Of a DNA stretch of 64,000 nt, positions 9,700 to 19,076 are shown piece after piece (within the stretch, counting starts at the first letter, position 1; each line of letters begins with the position of its first letter). The stretch is from Candidatus Gemmiger excrementigallinarum (lineage in GTDB: Bacteria > Bacillota > Clostridia > Oscillospirales > Ruminococcaceae). Under the pieces are notes generated by a model. It made no database searches. It was given only the letters and a program-made list of their open reading frames with translations, and was not told the origin of the DNA. The stretch is taken from positions 39,473 through 103,472 of the forward strand of contig DXBP01000052.1 in the NCBI GenBank assembly GCA_019116445.1, written 5' to 3'. A program made the translations under genes and the position numbers.

Positions 9700-10527
9700 A
9701 TGCCCAATATTGTGGAAATCACCGATCTGTCCGCCCCGGAACTGGACGTCTACGCCCGGCTGACCGAAACCCAGCTGCGCAGCAAACTGGAGCCGGAAAA
9801 AGGTGTTTTTATTGCCGAAAGTCCCAAGGTCATCGGTACGGCGCTGGATGCCGGGTACAAGCCCCTTTCTTTTCTCATGGAACGCCGCCAGATCGAAGGC
9901 CCGGCGGCGGGAGTGCTGGCCCGCTGCCCCGACGCTACCGTCTATACGGCGGACCGCACCGTGCTGGAAAACCTCACCGGCTACACCCTGACCCGGGGCG
10001 TGCTCTGCGCCATGCATCGCCCGGCCCCCCGTACCGCCGAGGAGGTCTGCCAGGGCGCCCGGCGGGTAGCGTTGCTGGAAGGCATTGTGGATTCCACCAA
10101 CATCGGCGCCATCTTCCGGTCTGCGGCGGCCCTGGGCATGGACGCTGTGCTGTTGTCGCCCTCCTGCTGCGACCCCCTGTGCCGCCGTGCCATCCGGGTC
10201 AGCATGGGCACGGTATTTCAGGTGCCCTGGGCGCGGCTGGGGGAGGATAAGGCGGACTGGCCTGCTGCGGGGTTGGCCCGGCTGCACGGGATGGGTTTCA
10301 CCACCGCGGCCATGGCCCTGGACGACCGGGCGATGCCGGTGGATGATCCCGGACTGCAGCAGGCGGAAAAACTGGCCATCGTCCTGGGTACCGAAGGGGA
10401 CGGCCTGGCTGCCGAAACCATCGCGGCCTGCCATGCCACCGTCATGATCCCCATGCAGCACGGGGTGGACTCCCTCAATGTGGGAGCGGCCGCCGCCGTG
10501 GCCTTCTGGCAGCTGCGGGCACGGTGA
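9700..10527 (+). CDS. TrmH/SpoU-family RNA 2'-O-methyltransferase
   Basis: A 275-aa SPOUT enzyme using S-adenosylmethionine to 2'-O-methylate rRNA or tRNA. Family motifs: motif 1 in GIVDSTNIGAIFRSAAALG, motif 2 in IVLGTEGDGL, and motif 3 in IPMQHGVDSLNVGAA at the C-terminal trefoil knot. An N-terminal substrate-binding domain of about 95 residues precedes it. The start at 9700 follows GGAAGAGG and removes an unrelated upstream extension. The exact target cannot be read from sequence. A second, distinct SpoU protein lies at 43902-44684. Confidence 0.85.
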   Translation: MPNIVEITDLSAPELDVYARLTETQLRSKLEPEKGVFIAESPKVIGTALDAGYKPLSFLMERRQIEGPAAGVLARCPDATVYTADRTVLENLTGYTLTRGVLCAMHRPAPRTAEEVCQGARRVALLEGIVDSTNIGAIFRSAAALGMDAVLLSPSCCDPLCRRAIRVSMGTVFQVPWARLGEDKADWPAAGLARLHGMGFTTAAMALDDRAMPVDDPGLQQAEKLAIVLGTEGDGLAAETIAACHATVMIPMQHGVDSLNVGAAAAVAFWQLRAR

Positions 10528-10565
10528 GATGGGCAATCTGCCGCAAAAATCTGACAAAAGTTTTA

Positions 10566-10595
10566 CGCCCCGTTGACGCAAAACGGGGCGCTTTT
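10566..10595 (+). terminator. Terminator of the RNA methyltransferase gene
   Basis: CGCCCCGTT (10566-10574) pairs with AACGGGGCG (10582-10590), followed by CTTTT. Confidence 0.8.
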
Positions 10596-10597
10596 GG

Positions 10598-10626
10598 TTG
10601 TTTTTCCCTTCCCGGAATGGTACAAT
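10598..10626 (+). promoter_or_regulatory. Promoter of the MFS transporter gene
   Basis: TACAAT (10621-10626) with TGG before it (extended -10). A weak -35, TTGTTT, lies 17 bp upstream. Confidence 0.5.
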
Positions 10627-10660
10627 AATTCTATGTTTGACAGGACGGGAGGAACTGTTC

Positions 10661-12028
10661 ATGGGTTTCCTGAAAAAATTTACCAAGCAGGAATTGAGCT
10701 GGATGATGTATGACTGGGCCAACAGCGCTCACTCGGTCATTGTGGTGACCATCCTGCCCATTTTCTTTGACTCGGTGGCGGAATACACCGCCGACAGCGT
10801 TTCCAGTATGTCCACCTGGGGTTACGCCACCAGCATCGCCATGGCCATTGTGGCGTTGTCGGCGCCGTTCCTGGGCGTTTTTGGCGACATCCGCGGTATG
10901 CGCAAAAAACTGTTTGCGGCCTTCCTGGCGCTGGGCGTGCTCTCGGTGGCGGGACTGGCATTCACGCCGGGAATGGACTTTACCTCTTCCACCGATGCCG
11001 CCGGCCGGGTGGCGGGGATTGTGCTGGTGCTTTACATCCTCAGCACCATCGGTTTTGATGCTTCCTGCATCTATTACGATGCCTTCCTCACCGATATTAC
11101 CACCGAGGACCGCATGGACTCGGTCTCAACGATGGGCTACGGCCTGGGTTACATCGGCGGCTCCACCATTCCGCTGCTGATTTTCCTGATCATGAATGCC
11201 GTGGGCGTGCCCATGCTCACCTGCCTTTCGGTGATTTTTGCCATCACCGCCGTGTGGTGGCTGGTGTTCAGCCTGCCGCTGCTGAAAAACTGCCGGCAGA
11301 CTTCCGGCAAACCCTATGAAAAAGGGGACATCGGCCGCAACATCAAGGGCGTGTTCACCACCATCAAGGAGATCATTGCCGACAAACCCATGCTGGTGTA
11401 TATTGTGGCCTACTTCTTCTACATTGATGGCGTACATACCATCATCAGCATGGCCACCAGCTACGGCACCAACCTGGGGCTGGATTCCGCCGGTATGCTG
11501 CTGGCGCTGCTGCTGGTACAGGTGCTGGGCCTGCCCTTCTGCCTGCTTTACATGAAGCTGGCTTCCAAGTTCGGCGCCCGCCGCATGGTGGGTGTGGGCA
11601 TCTGCGTCTATATGTTCATCTGCGTGTTCGCCTTCTTTATGGACAGCCTGTGGCAGTTCTGGATGCTGGCGGTGCTCTGCGCCACCAGCCAGGGCGGCAT
11701 CCAGGCTTTGTCCCGCTCCATGTTCGGCAAACTCATCCCGGACAAGGACCGCAGCGGCGAGTTCTTCGGCTTCTTTGACATCTTCGGCAAGTTTTCTTCC
11801 ATCCTGGGGCCTGCCCTGGTGGGCTCCGTCAGCGCGTTGGCGGCTTCCCGGATGCTCAGCAATCAGGGCCTGACCGCCGCCACCGCCACCCCCGAACAGG
11901 TGGATGCCATCAACAAGGCCGCCGGCCCCTACGGCATCCTGTCGGTCATCCTTATCATCATCGCGGGCGGGCTGCTCTACTTCTTTGTGCTGCCCCGCAC
12001 CCTTAAAGGGGATGAGCGGAATATTTGA
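10661..12028 (+). CDS. MFS transporter, UMF1/Atg22-like
   Basis: A 455-aa polytopic membrane protein with about 12 predicted segments. The N-terminal signature LSWMMYDWANSAHSVIV and the intracellular loop GDIRGMRKK are typical of the UMF1 (unknown major facilitator) family related to yeast Atg22. A central hydrophilic loop (about residues 215-245) separates the two six-helix halves. The substrate is unknown; amino-acid or drug efflux is only a guess by family. The start at 10661 follows GGGAGGAACTGTTC. No strong terminator separates it from the next gene, which has its own promoter. Confidence 0.85.
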   Translation: MGFLKKFTKQELSWMMYDWANSAHSVIVVTILPIFFDSVAEYTADSVSSMSTWGYATSIAMAIVALSAPFLGVFGDIRGMRKKLFAAFLALGVLSVAGLAFTPGMDFTSSTDAAGRVAGIVLVLYILSTIGFDASCIYYDAFLTDITTEDRMDSVSTMGYGLGYIGGSTIPLLIFLIMNAVGVPMLTCLSVIFAITAVWWLVFSLPLLKNCRQTSGKPYEKGDIGRNIKGVFTTIKEIIADKPMLVYIVAYFFYIDGVHTIISMATSYGTNLGLDSAGMLLALLLVQVLGLPFCLLYMKLASKFGARRMVGVGICVYMFICVFAFFMDSLWQFWMLAVLCATSQGGIQALSRSMFGKLIPDKDRSGEFFGFFDIFGKFSSILGPALVGSVSALAASRMLSNQGLTAATATPEQVDAINKAAGPYGILSVILIIIAGGLLYFFVLPRTLKGDERNI

Positions 12029-12059
12029 GGTCCATCCCCATCGGCTGCCCGGTGCTGAT

Positions 12060-12088
12060 TTGACTTTTCTGCCCCGGCGGGGTACAAT
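12060..12088 (+). promoter_or_regulatory. Promoter of the phospholipase-C-like gene
   Basis: TTGACT (12060-12065), 17-bp spacer, TACAAT (12083-12088). Confidence 0.8.
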
Positions 12089-12125
12089 GAACAGGCTTTT
12101 TACAAGGTAAGGAAGTGAACCCCGC

Positions 12126-13058
12126 ATGCCGGAAGGCTATACCCATGTGCGCACCGCCCGCCAGGCGGCGGCCGCCATTCATTATAAGATCCAGTGCCCC
12201 GAAGCCTTTGCTGCGGGCGCCAATGGTCCCGACAGCTTTTTCTGCTATGAGGTGTGGAAAAAACGCACCAACCGGCACTACGATCTGCCGGGGCTGGGCA
12301 ACCGTATGCACGAGGAAAAGACCGGCGCCTTTCTCTACAGCCTGTGCCGTCACGTAAAAACCCGGCCCCAGGTGGAGTATGCGCTGGGCTTCCTCTGCCA
12401 CTATGCCACCGATACCGTGGTGCACCCCTTTGTCTGCGCCATGTGCGAGCCGGGGGCACCCTACGCGGGCAAGGGCGGGCACGGGTATCTGGAAATTGCC
12501 CTGGATTCCGAACTGCACAAGGAGGATACCGGCGACGGCCGGGTGCCGGCTGCCGACGCAAGTCCGCTGCCCACCGGGGAACAGCTGGGCGATATCGTTG
12601 CCCTGCTGCATACCTGCCTGCTGGAAGTCTACGGCGAGGATATCCCGGTGGAATATCTGGCGGATGCCTTTTACCACACCTACCGGGTGCGCAGCCTGTT
12701 CCCCAGCCGGCACGGGGGCCGCAAGGTGGTTTTTGCCGTTGCGGAACGGTTCTTTGGCGGTAAGGGCTTTATCACCGGCCATATTTCCCCCCGCAAACTG
12801 TCCCCCGATCTGCCCGATGCCTGGACCGACCCCTTCACGGGCAAGACCCACGAAGGCGGGCTGTTCGCCCTGCTGCCCAAAGCCAGGCGCCGCAGCGAGG
12901 AATTCATGGGGGCGGCACTGCTTTTCTGGCTGAAAAAGTACTCCGACGAGGAGTTCTGCCGGGCCATCGGCAGTATGAGTTACACCCAGGGCCTGCCCAC
13001 GGAACAAAGCGCCGGGGCGGCCACCTTGGTACAGGAAAACATTACAAAAGGAGAATGA
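12126..13058 (+). CDS. Zinc-dependent phospholipase C family protein
   Basis: A 310-aa protein of the bacterial zinc-dependent phospholipase C superfamily. Scattered metal-ligand histidines follow the family pattern: GYTHVRTA near the N-terminus, RMHEEKTG, and HYATDTVVHPF at about residue 100. No signal peptide is visible, unlike secreted toxins of this superfamily, so a cytoplasmic or housekeeping hydrolase is more likely. The substrate is not known. It is followed three bases later by a cyclophilin gene and is probably co-transcribed with it. Confidence 0.75.
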   Translation: MPEGYTHVRTARQAAAAIHYKIQCPEAFAAGANGPDSFFCYEVWKKRTNRHYDLPGLGNRMHEEKTGAFLYSLCRHVKTRPQVEYALGFLCHYATDTVVHPFVCAMCEPGAPYAGKGGHGYLEIALDSELHKEDTGDGRVPAADASPLPTGEQLGDIVALLHTCLLEVYGEDIPVEYLADAFYHTYRVRSLFPSRHGGRKVVFAVAERFFGGKGFITGHISPRKLSPDLPDAWTDPFTGKTHEGGLFALLPKARRRSEEFMGAALLFWLKKYSDEEFCRAIGSMSYTQGLPTEQSAGAATLVQENITKGE

Positions 13059-13061
13059 CTT

Positions 13062-13532
13062 ATGATCCGCATTACCATGCAGAACGGCAAGACCATCGAC
13101 ATTGAGCTGGACCCCACCGCGGCGCCCATCACCTGCGAAAATTTTGAAAAGCTGGTCAACCAGGGCTTCTACAACGGCCTGACCTTCCACCGGGTCATCC
13201 CCGGCTTCATGATCCAGGGCGGCTGCCCCAAGGGCAACGGCACCGGCGGCCCGGGCTGGAACATCAAGGGTGAGTTTGCCCGCAACGGTGTGGCCAACCC
13301 CATCAAGCATACCCGCGGTGTCATCAGCATGGCCCGCGCCATGGACCCCAACTCCGCCGGCAGCCAGTTCTTCATCATGCACCAGGATGCCCCGCACCTG
13401 GACGGTGACTACGCAGCCTTTGGCCATGTAGTCAGCGGCATGGACGTGGTGGATGAGATCGCCGCCGTGGCCACCGACTGGAACGACAAACCCCGTACGC
13501 CGGTCGTGATGGAAAAAGTGGAGATCGTCTGA
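13062..13532 (+). CDS. Cyclophilin-type peptidyl-prolyl cis-trans isomerase
   Basis: A 156-aa cytoplasmic cyclophilin. Active-site residues lie in [17 protein letters not shown] (catalytic Arg) and [10 protein letters not shown], with [13 protein letters not shown] after it. There is no signal peptide or lipobox. AAAGGAGAATGACTT gives a strong ribosome site. It closes the short operon begun at 12126, and a terminator follows. Confidence 0.95.
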   Translation: MIRITMQNGKTIDIELDPTAAPITCENFEKLVNQGFYNGLTFHRVIPGFMIQGGCPKGNGTGGPGWNIKGEFARNGVANPIKHTRGVISMARAMDPNSAGSQFFIMHQDAPHLDGDYAAFGHVVSGMDVVDEIAAVATDWNDKPRTPVVMEKVEIV

Positions 13533-13546
13533 TTCTGACGCAACGC

Positions 13547-13580
13547 AAGCGGACGCAGGATTACCCCTGCGTCCGCTTTT
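13547..13580 (+). terminator. Terminator of the cyclophilin operon
   Basis: A 13-bp perfect stem, AAGCGGACGCAGG (13547-13559) with CCTGCGTCCGCTT (from 13566), ending in TTTT. Confidence 0.9.
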
Positions 13581-13592
13581 GCTGTATACCGG

Positions 13593-13621
13593 TTGAAATC
13601 TTTTGCAAAATCGGTTATACT
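13593..13621 (+). promoter_or_regulatory. Promoter of the envelope operon
   Basis: TTGAAA (13593-13598), 17-bp spacer, TATACT (13616-13621), upstream of the dehydratase gene. It is the only good promoter seen before the terminator at 21836. Confidence 0.75.
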
Positions 13622-13679
13622 GATTTGTAATAATATCGTAATACCGGGCCCCGGCCCGTTTTGTAAAAAGGAGCAAACC

Positions 13680-14663
13680 ATGGCACATACCGTAATGGTC
13701 ACCGGCGCGGACGGCTTCATTGGCAGCCATCTGACGGAAGAACTGGTCAAGCGCGGCGAGAAGGTCCGTGCATTCTGCTTGTATAATTCCTTTGGCTCTC
13801 TGGGCTGGATCGACACCCTCCCGCCGGAGATCAAGAACGAGATCGACATTTTCATGGGCGATGTGCGCGACCCCAACGGTGTGCGCACCGCCATGCGCGG
13901 CCAGGAGCGGGTATTCCATCTGGCGGCCCTCATCGCCATTCCGTTCTCCTACCACAGCCCCGACAGCTACGTGGATACCAACATCAAGGGTACACTGAAC
14001 GTGCTCAACGCCGCCCGGGAACTGGGCACCCAGCGGGTGCTGGTCACCTCCACCAGTGAGGTCTACGGTACGGCGCAGTACGTGCCCATCGACGAAAAGC
14101 ACCCCTACCAGGGCCAGAGCCCCTATTCGGCCACCAAGATCGGCGCCGACCGCCTGGCCGAGAGCTTCTACCGCAGCTTTGATCTGCCGGTCACCATCGT
14201 GCGGCCCTTCAACACCTACGGCCCCCGCCAGAGCGGCCGTGCCATCATCCCCACCATCATCACCCAGCTGCTGGCGGGCCAGACCGAGATCAAGCTGGGC
14301 AGCCTGACCCCCACCCGGGATTTCAACTATGTCAAGGACACCGCCAACGGCTTCATGACCATCGCGGACTGCGATGCCGCCATCGGCCAGGAACTGAACA
14401 TTGCCACCGGCGTGGAACATTCCATCGGAGATCTGGCCCACGAACTCATCGCCCAGATCAACCCCAACGCCACCATCGTCTGCGAGGCCGAGCGTCTGCG
14501 CCCCGAAAAGAGCGAGGTCAACCGTCTGCTGGGCGACGCCACCAAGCTGCGCAACCTCACCGGCTGGGCGCCGAAGTACACCTTCGAGCAGGGCCTGGCC
14601 GAAACCATCGAGTTCCTGCGCGGCAACCTCGACCAGTACAAGGTCGGGCAGTATATCCTGTAA
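13680..14663 (+). CDS. NAD-dependent 4,6-dehydratase/epimerase, LegB-like
   Basis: A 327-aa extended short-chain dehydrogenase acting on a nucleotide sugar. The Rossmann motif GADGFIGSH is at residues 9-17, the catalytic S/T and YxxxK appear in VTSTSEVYG and PYSATKIGAD, and RPFNTYGPRQS is the nucleotide-sugar segment. The N-terminal stretch RAFCLYNSFGSLGWID resembles the LegB group (GDP-GlcNAc 4,6-dehydratase of legionaminic acid synthesis). None of the partner genes (aminotransferase, synthase, cytidylyltransferase) is in this window, so the product is uncertain. Its stop almost touches the next start, making it the first gene of the envelope operon. Confidence 0.75.
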   Translation: MAHTVMVTGADGFIGSHLTEELVKRGEKVRAFCLYNSFGSLGWIDTLPPEIKNEIDIFMGDVRDPNGVRTAMRGQERVFHLAALIAIPFSYHSPDSYVDTNIKGTLNVLNAARELGTQRVLVTSTSEVYGTAQYVPIDEKHPYQGQSPYSATKIGADRLAESFYRSFDLPVTIVRPFNTYGPRQSGRAIIPTIITQLLAGQTEIKLGSLTPTRDFNYVKDTANGFMTIADCDAAIGQELNIATGVEHSIGDLAHELIAQINPNATIVCEAERLRPEKSEVNRLLGDATKLRNLTGWAPKYTFEQGLAETIEFLRGNLDQYKVGQYIL

Positions 14664-14664
14664 T

Positions 14665-16347
14665 ATGGGCGCTCGCACAACAAACCACGGGCACCGTTTT
14701 GCACCCACCGTCTGGCCCAAAGCCGCGCGGTGGGCTTTCGTGTTGGCCGTCGGCGCGCTGCTGGGCGTTGTATTCAGCTATTACTGGCGGGTGTTCTATG
14801 GCCTGGATGCCCGGGGCATTCCGCCGCTGTGGCCTACGCTGCTTTGCGTGGCCCTGGGCGTCGGTACCGGTGCTGCCGTGCTGGCGCTGCGCCGCGTCAA
14901 GGATTTTGCGGCCCGGGGGGCGGCCTGTATTCTGCTTTGCGGCATCCTGTTCGCCTTTGCCAACCCGCCGCTGCAAACGCCGGATGAAAGTGAACATTAT
15001 CTGCGTACCTATGCTATTTCCATGGGGCGCTTCGACTTTGACGCCCAGCGCGGCTACCCCGAGGATGTTTCCCGCCTGATGCAGGCGTTTCCCGGAGCCT
15101 GGGTCAATGCCCACACCTCAGCAGGCGTCGGCATCGACCCCGATACCAAAGAGGAGCAGCCCTACAATACGGCGGGGTATGCCCTCAAACAATACGGCAA
15201 GGACGGCACGGTGCAAAGTGTGGCCGACAGTTTTGCCCAATACCTGGCAGGGGAGGGGGACGCCGACCCTGTCACCGAACCCATCAGCTTCCTGATCCTG
15301 CCGTTCCTGCCCGGCGCGCTGGGCATGGCAGTGGCGCGGCTGCTGGGCCTGGGAGCACTGGGATGCCTCTACGCCGGGCGGCTGGGCAACCTCGTTGCCT
15401 ACACGCTGCTGTGCTGGCTGGGGCTGCGGTATGCTCAAAAGGCCCGCCCGGCCTTCCTCTGTGTGATGCTGCTGCCCATGTCGCTCTATATGGGGGCGTC
15501 TTTAAGCTACGATGCCACATTGCTGGCTTGCTACTACCTGATGCTGGCGCTGCCGACCCGCCCCCGGTGGACCACCTCCACGGCGGCGCTCTACGCCGCG
15601 GCCTGCATCTTTGCCAACGGCACAAAACCCTACCTGAACCTGTTGTGGGTGGTTCTGCCGCTGCTGGTGGCCCGGCGGGACTGGAAAGCCAAAGGCAACC
15701 GCCTGGCCTGGGCGGGCCTCTGCGCGGCCGGTTCCCTGGCCATCACGCTGCTGGTGGAAAACTACGGCGTGCTTATGCGCCATAACTACGGTACCATCGC
15801 ACGGCAGGGCGGCAGTGCCGTCAACGGCGGGGAACAGCTGGCTTTTATTTTGTCCAATCCGCTGCGTTATCTGGCTGTGTTGCTGGGTACACTCTATGAG
15901 AATGACGGTTTCCTGGGGCAGCTGGGGCTTTTCGGCTGGAAAGATCTGCCCATCGCCTTCCTCAGTCTGACCGGACCGCTGGTGCTGCTGGGGGCGGCCT
16001 TGCTCTGCACCCCGCCCACCGAAGCGCTGGGCCGCCGCCGTCTGGGCGGACTGGGCGTTTTTGCTGCGCTCTACGGCATCGGCGCCATGACCGCTATGTA
16101 TATCACCTATACCCCGGTGGGGATGGTGCGCATCGTGGGGCTGCAGACGCGGTACTTCCTGCCGCTGTGGCTGCTGCTGGCTCTGGGCGTGGCCGCCCTG
16201 GCCCGCCGTGCTCTGGCCCCGCGGCTGACGGCTGCCAAAGCCGAGAAACTGGCCCTGCCTCTGTGCGGCGGGTACGCCCTGGTGGGGGCGGTGCTGTTGT
16301 TCCAGCACTACTTCATCGGGCCTGTATACACGGTGTATTTGAAATAA
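14665..16347 (+). CDS. DUF2142 family polytopic membrane protein
   Basis: A 560-aa protein with about 11-13 hydrophobic segments. The first periplasm-facing loop contains PPLQTPDESEHYLRTY, the acidic 'PDE...H' signature of DUF2142, a GT-C-like family thought to handle polyprenyl-linked sugars. The start at 14665 lies one base after the preceding stop with no clear ribosome site, so translation may be coupled to the dehydratase gene. It most likely takes part in transfer of a glycan to a cell-surface acceptor; donor and acceptor are unknown. Confidence 0.75.
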   Translation: MGARTTNHGHRFAPTVWPKAARWAFVLAVGALLGVVFSYYWRVFYGLDARGIPPLWPTLLCVALGVGTGAAVLALRRVKDFAARGAACILLCGILFAFANPPLQTPDESEHYLRTYAISMGRFDFDAQRGYPEDVSRLMQAFPGAWVNAHTSAGVGIDPDTKEEQPYNTAGYALKQYGKDGTVQSVADSFAQYLAGEGDADPVTEPISFLILPFLPGALGMAVARLLGLGALGCLYAGRLGNLVAYTLLCWLGLRYAQKARPAFLCVMLLPMSLYMGASLSYDATLLACYYLMLALPTRPRWTTSTAALYAAACIFANGTKPYLNLLWVVLPLLVARRDWKAKGNRLAWAGLCAAGSLAITLLVENYGVLMRHNYGTIARQGGSAVNGGEQLAFILSNPLRYLAVLLGTLYENDGFLGQLGLFGWKDLPIAFLSLTGPLVLLGAALLCTPPTEALGRRRLGGLGVFAALYGIGAMTAMYITYTPVGMVRIVGLQTRYFLPLWLLLALGVAALARRALAPRLTAAKAEKLALPLCGGYALVGAVLLFQHYFIGPVYTVYLK

Positions 16348-16383
16348 CAAAATCAACAAATTGTATTGAGGAGGCGACACCCT

Positions 16384-18378
16384 ATGCTGCAGCTGGCCTG
16401 GGCCTTGTTTGTGCTGCTTCTGTTGACCGGCACCTGCGCGGTGCTCGCTTCCGGCGGTAAGGTTCACGCCGCACTGCTGCCGCTGCCGCTGCTCTCCGGT
16501 GCTGCGCTGGTGCTGTACGGTTTCGGTGTTGCAGGGGCGCTGCGCCTGGGTGCGGGACTTGTGTTCCTGCTGTGGGCCGCCGTCTGGGTGGTGGGCCTTG
16601 TGAAGTTGCGCCCGGCGGGCTTTGCCAAAGCCTGCCGCGAAACCCTCACCACCCCCGGTATCGCCCTTTTCCTGGGCGGCGCTGCCTTTTTGTGGGTGCT
16701 GTTTTTCGCGCTGCAGCCTATGTTCACCCAGTGGGATGAATTCACGGCCTGGGGGCTGGCACCCAAGATGGTGGTGGAACGCGCCGCATTCTATGTGGCG
16801 GACCCCGTCAACCTCAAAGCCAGCTTCACCTACCCGGCGACCAGCCTGGTGACCTTCCTGTTCCAGCCCTTCGGGGCCTGGGCTGAGTGGGCCTGCCTGG
16901 CTGCGCTGGATACCCTGGCACTGGCCTGTGCAGCGGCGGCCACGGCGCTGCACAGGCAGCGCTGGTACAGCGGCGTGCTGGTCTTTGCGGCCGGTGTGCT
17001 GCTGCCCTACTTCTTCCGGGACCCCACGCCGGGGGCCTATGCCACCCAGTATGTCAATGCCATGGCTGACCTGCCCATGGCCATGCTCTTCGGCGGCACG
17101 CTCTGCCTGTATCTCGGCACCCAGCACCGCCGCGGCGTTTTCTGGCTGACGGCGCTGCCTCTTGCGCTGCTGACGCTCACCAAGGATATCTGCTTCGCCT
17201 ATGGGCTCATTGCGGCCTTTGTCATCGGGCTGGACTGGCTGGTCCGGGCCGAAGGCGCACGCCGCGACCGGCTGGTTTCCGCCCTGCTCCACGGGGGCGG
17301 GCTGGCCGTGGTGGTCGTGGCGGCGTTCCTCAGCTGGAGCCGCTATACCGCCGCCGTCACTCCCACGGTGGACACGGCGGCCAGTGTGGGCAGCGCGGGG
17401 CTCAGCTACGGCGCGGTGCTCACCGGCGGTATCAAACAGCTGCTGGGCATCGGCCGGGACGAAAAATTCGCCCAGATCATGGCTGCCATGGGGGATGCCT
17501 TCTTCACCCGCCGCGTCTGCCTGCTGGGCGGCGGTGCGGCGGCGGTGCTCGTCATCACGCTGGTGGCCGCGGCGGCCTGGCTGGCGGCAGAAAAAGGTGC
17601 CCCCCGCCGCAGCATCCTCGTCATGCATCTGGCGTTTGCGGCCTGCTTTGCGGCGCTGTACGCCTTCCACCTGATTCTGTATTACTATAATTTCTCCGAT
17701 GTGGAGGGCCTGGCCCTCAAGGATTACGACCGGTACCTCACGCCCTATTATCAGGCGTGGATGCTCACCATGCTCTGCCGGCTGGCGCATCAGGCCCGGG
17801 GCAAACTGGGCCGTGGGGCGCTGGGCGCGGCGGCAGCGGCGGTGATGGTGGTGTTCTGCTGGCGGGGCGTGCCGGCGGCAGGTTTCTGGACCGCGGCCGA
17901 CAGTCTATACACCCTGCGCACCGACGTGGAGACCCGCGCCGAAGCGATGAACACCGTGCTGGACTGGAAAGACCGGGTACTGGTGCTCAGCCAGGGGGAC
18001 GACGCCACCCGGTGGTATTATTACCGCTACGAACTGACAGCCCAGGTCGTCAACGGATTCGGCGGTTTTTACGGTCGTCTGGGAGAAACGGAGGACCGCT
18101 GGGACAGCGACTTCATGAACCTGGTGGAGAGCGAAAACTGGACGCTCTACGACTACAAGGCGGTCTGCGTGCCGGACACGCTGGTGGCCTATATGGCGGA
18201 AAAGGACTGTGACTATCTGCTCATTGACCGGGCGGACGATTACCTCCAGCGGGAATTCAGCCCGCTGTTCGAGGGTGGCCTGACTGCCGATATGCCCGCA
18301 ACGCTTTATCACTTTGAGGGTGAGGACGCCGAGGTGCCGTTCACGGTGGCCGCGGTGGCGGAAAGCGAGGTGCAGTGA
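16384..18378 (+). CDS. Large polytopic membrane protein, GT-C-like, module copy 1
   Basis: A 664-aa protein with roughly 11 hydrophobic segments and a soluble C-terminal region from about residue 520. An acidic extracytoplasmic motif, QWDEFTAWG, after the third or fourth segment recalls GT-C glycosyltransferases. It is a clear paralogue of the protein at 19077-21167. Matching blocks are W/GYDE-x-W, YPATSLVTFLFQPFG against NPGLPLISYFFQFFG, and the C-terminal DRVLVLSQGDDATRW against DRVFFVSQGDNGERW. GAGGAGG precedes the ATG. It overlaps the next gene by one base. Exact function not recognised. Confidence 0.7.
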   Translation: MLQLAWALFVLLLLTGTCAVLASGGKVHAALLPLPLLSGAALVLYGFGVAGALRLGAGLVFLLWAAVWVVGLVKLRPAGFAKACRETLTTPGIALFLGGAAFLWVLFFALQPMFTQWDEFTAWGLAPKMVVERAAFYVADPVNLKASFTYPATSLVTFLFQPFGAWAEWACLAALDTLALACAAAATALHRQRWYSGVLVFAAGVLLPYFFRDPTPGAYATQYVNAMADLPMAMLFGGTLCLYLGTQHRRGVFWLTALPLALLTLTKDICFAYGLIAAFVIGLDWLVRAEGARRDRLVSALLHGGGLAVVVVAAFLSWSRYTAAVTPTVDTAASVGSAGLSYGAVLTGGIKQLLGIGRDEKFAQIMAAMGDAFFTRRVCLLGGGAAAVLVITLVAAAAWLAAEKGAPRRSILVMHLAFAACFAALYAFHLILYYYNFSDVEGLALKDYDRYLTPYYQAWMLTMLCRLAHQARGKLGRGALGAAAAAVMVVFCWRGVPAAGFWTAADSLYTLRTDVETRAEAMNTVLDWKDRVLVLSQGDDATRWYYYRYELTAQVVNGFGGFYGRLGETEDRWDSDFMNLVESENWTLYDYKAVCVPDTLVAYMAEKDCDYLLIDRADDYLQREFSPLFEGGLTADMPATLYHFEGEDAEVPFTVAAVAESEVQ

Positions 18379-19055
18379 TGGCACGGCGCGAAAATCTGTG
18401 GAAAACCCGTCCGCTGTTCAAGCCCCGGCAGCTGCTGGTGCTGGCCTACCTGTTTGCGCTGGTGCTGTGGCTGGCCCAGGGCTTTGTGGGCAGCGCGGTG
18501 ATGCTGAATTACAAACTCCGGGGCGAGATGCCCCAGCAAACGGTGGCCCCGGCGGACCTTACCACCGAGAGTTTTGCTCCCTACAGTTCCAACGAATGGT
18601 GGACGCCGCCGGACGATGATCCCAACTGGTATCTTTCCACCGACAACGACCCCCATATTTATTGGCAGGGCCAGGGCTATATCGAAACGGTGCGGCTGTA
18701 TGCCGGGCACCGGCTGCCCCCGGGCGGCGTGGCGCTGTACTACCTGCTGCCGGGCCAGACCGATTACACCGAAACCCAGAAGGTCTACGCCACGGTGACC
18801 GCAACCGGGGAATACACCTTTGCCCTCGGCGGCAAATGGGTCACGGGGCTGCGCATCGACCCGGACAGCGTGGGCGGTGTGCCGACGCTCTTCGGCGGCA
18901 TCGAGTTGAACCCGCCCGCCCCGTGGTACGACCGTTTCCTGCCCAGTGGGGGACAGTGGCTTGTGCTGCTGTTTGTGCCGGCGCTGGCGGCGGCTGCGGC
19001 GGCACTGGTGCTCTCCCTTTTTGACAAGGACGGGCAAACCCCGGCCAAGGACTGA
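18378..19055 (+). CDS. Small two-TM membrane protein, module copy 1
   Basis: A 225-aa protein with one hydrophobic segment near residues 20-40 and another at the C-terminus (about 192-215). Between them is a ~145-residue extracytoplasmic domain rich in aromatic and beta-type residues (DDDPNWYLSTDNDPHI, VALYYLLPGQTDY). It is homologous to the protein at 21164-21829, which has the same TM-beta-TM plan. The start overlaps the stop of the large membrane gene (TGATG), so the two are translationally coupled and probably form a complex. The beta domain may bind carbohydrate; this is inference. Confidence 0.65.
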   Translation: MARRENLWKTRPLFKPRQLLVLAYLFALVLWLAQGFVGSAVMLNYKLRGEMPQQTVAPADLTTESFAPYSSNEWWTPPDDDPNWYLSTDNDPHIYWQGQGYIETVRLYAGHRLPPGGVALYYLLPGQTDYTETQKVYATVTATGEYTFALGGKWVTGLRIDPDSVGGVPTLFGGIELNPPAPWYDRFLPSGGQWLVLLFVPALAAAAAALVLSLFDKDGQTPAKD

Positions 19056-19076
19056 CAAAACACGAAGGAGAATCCC

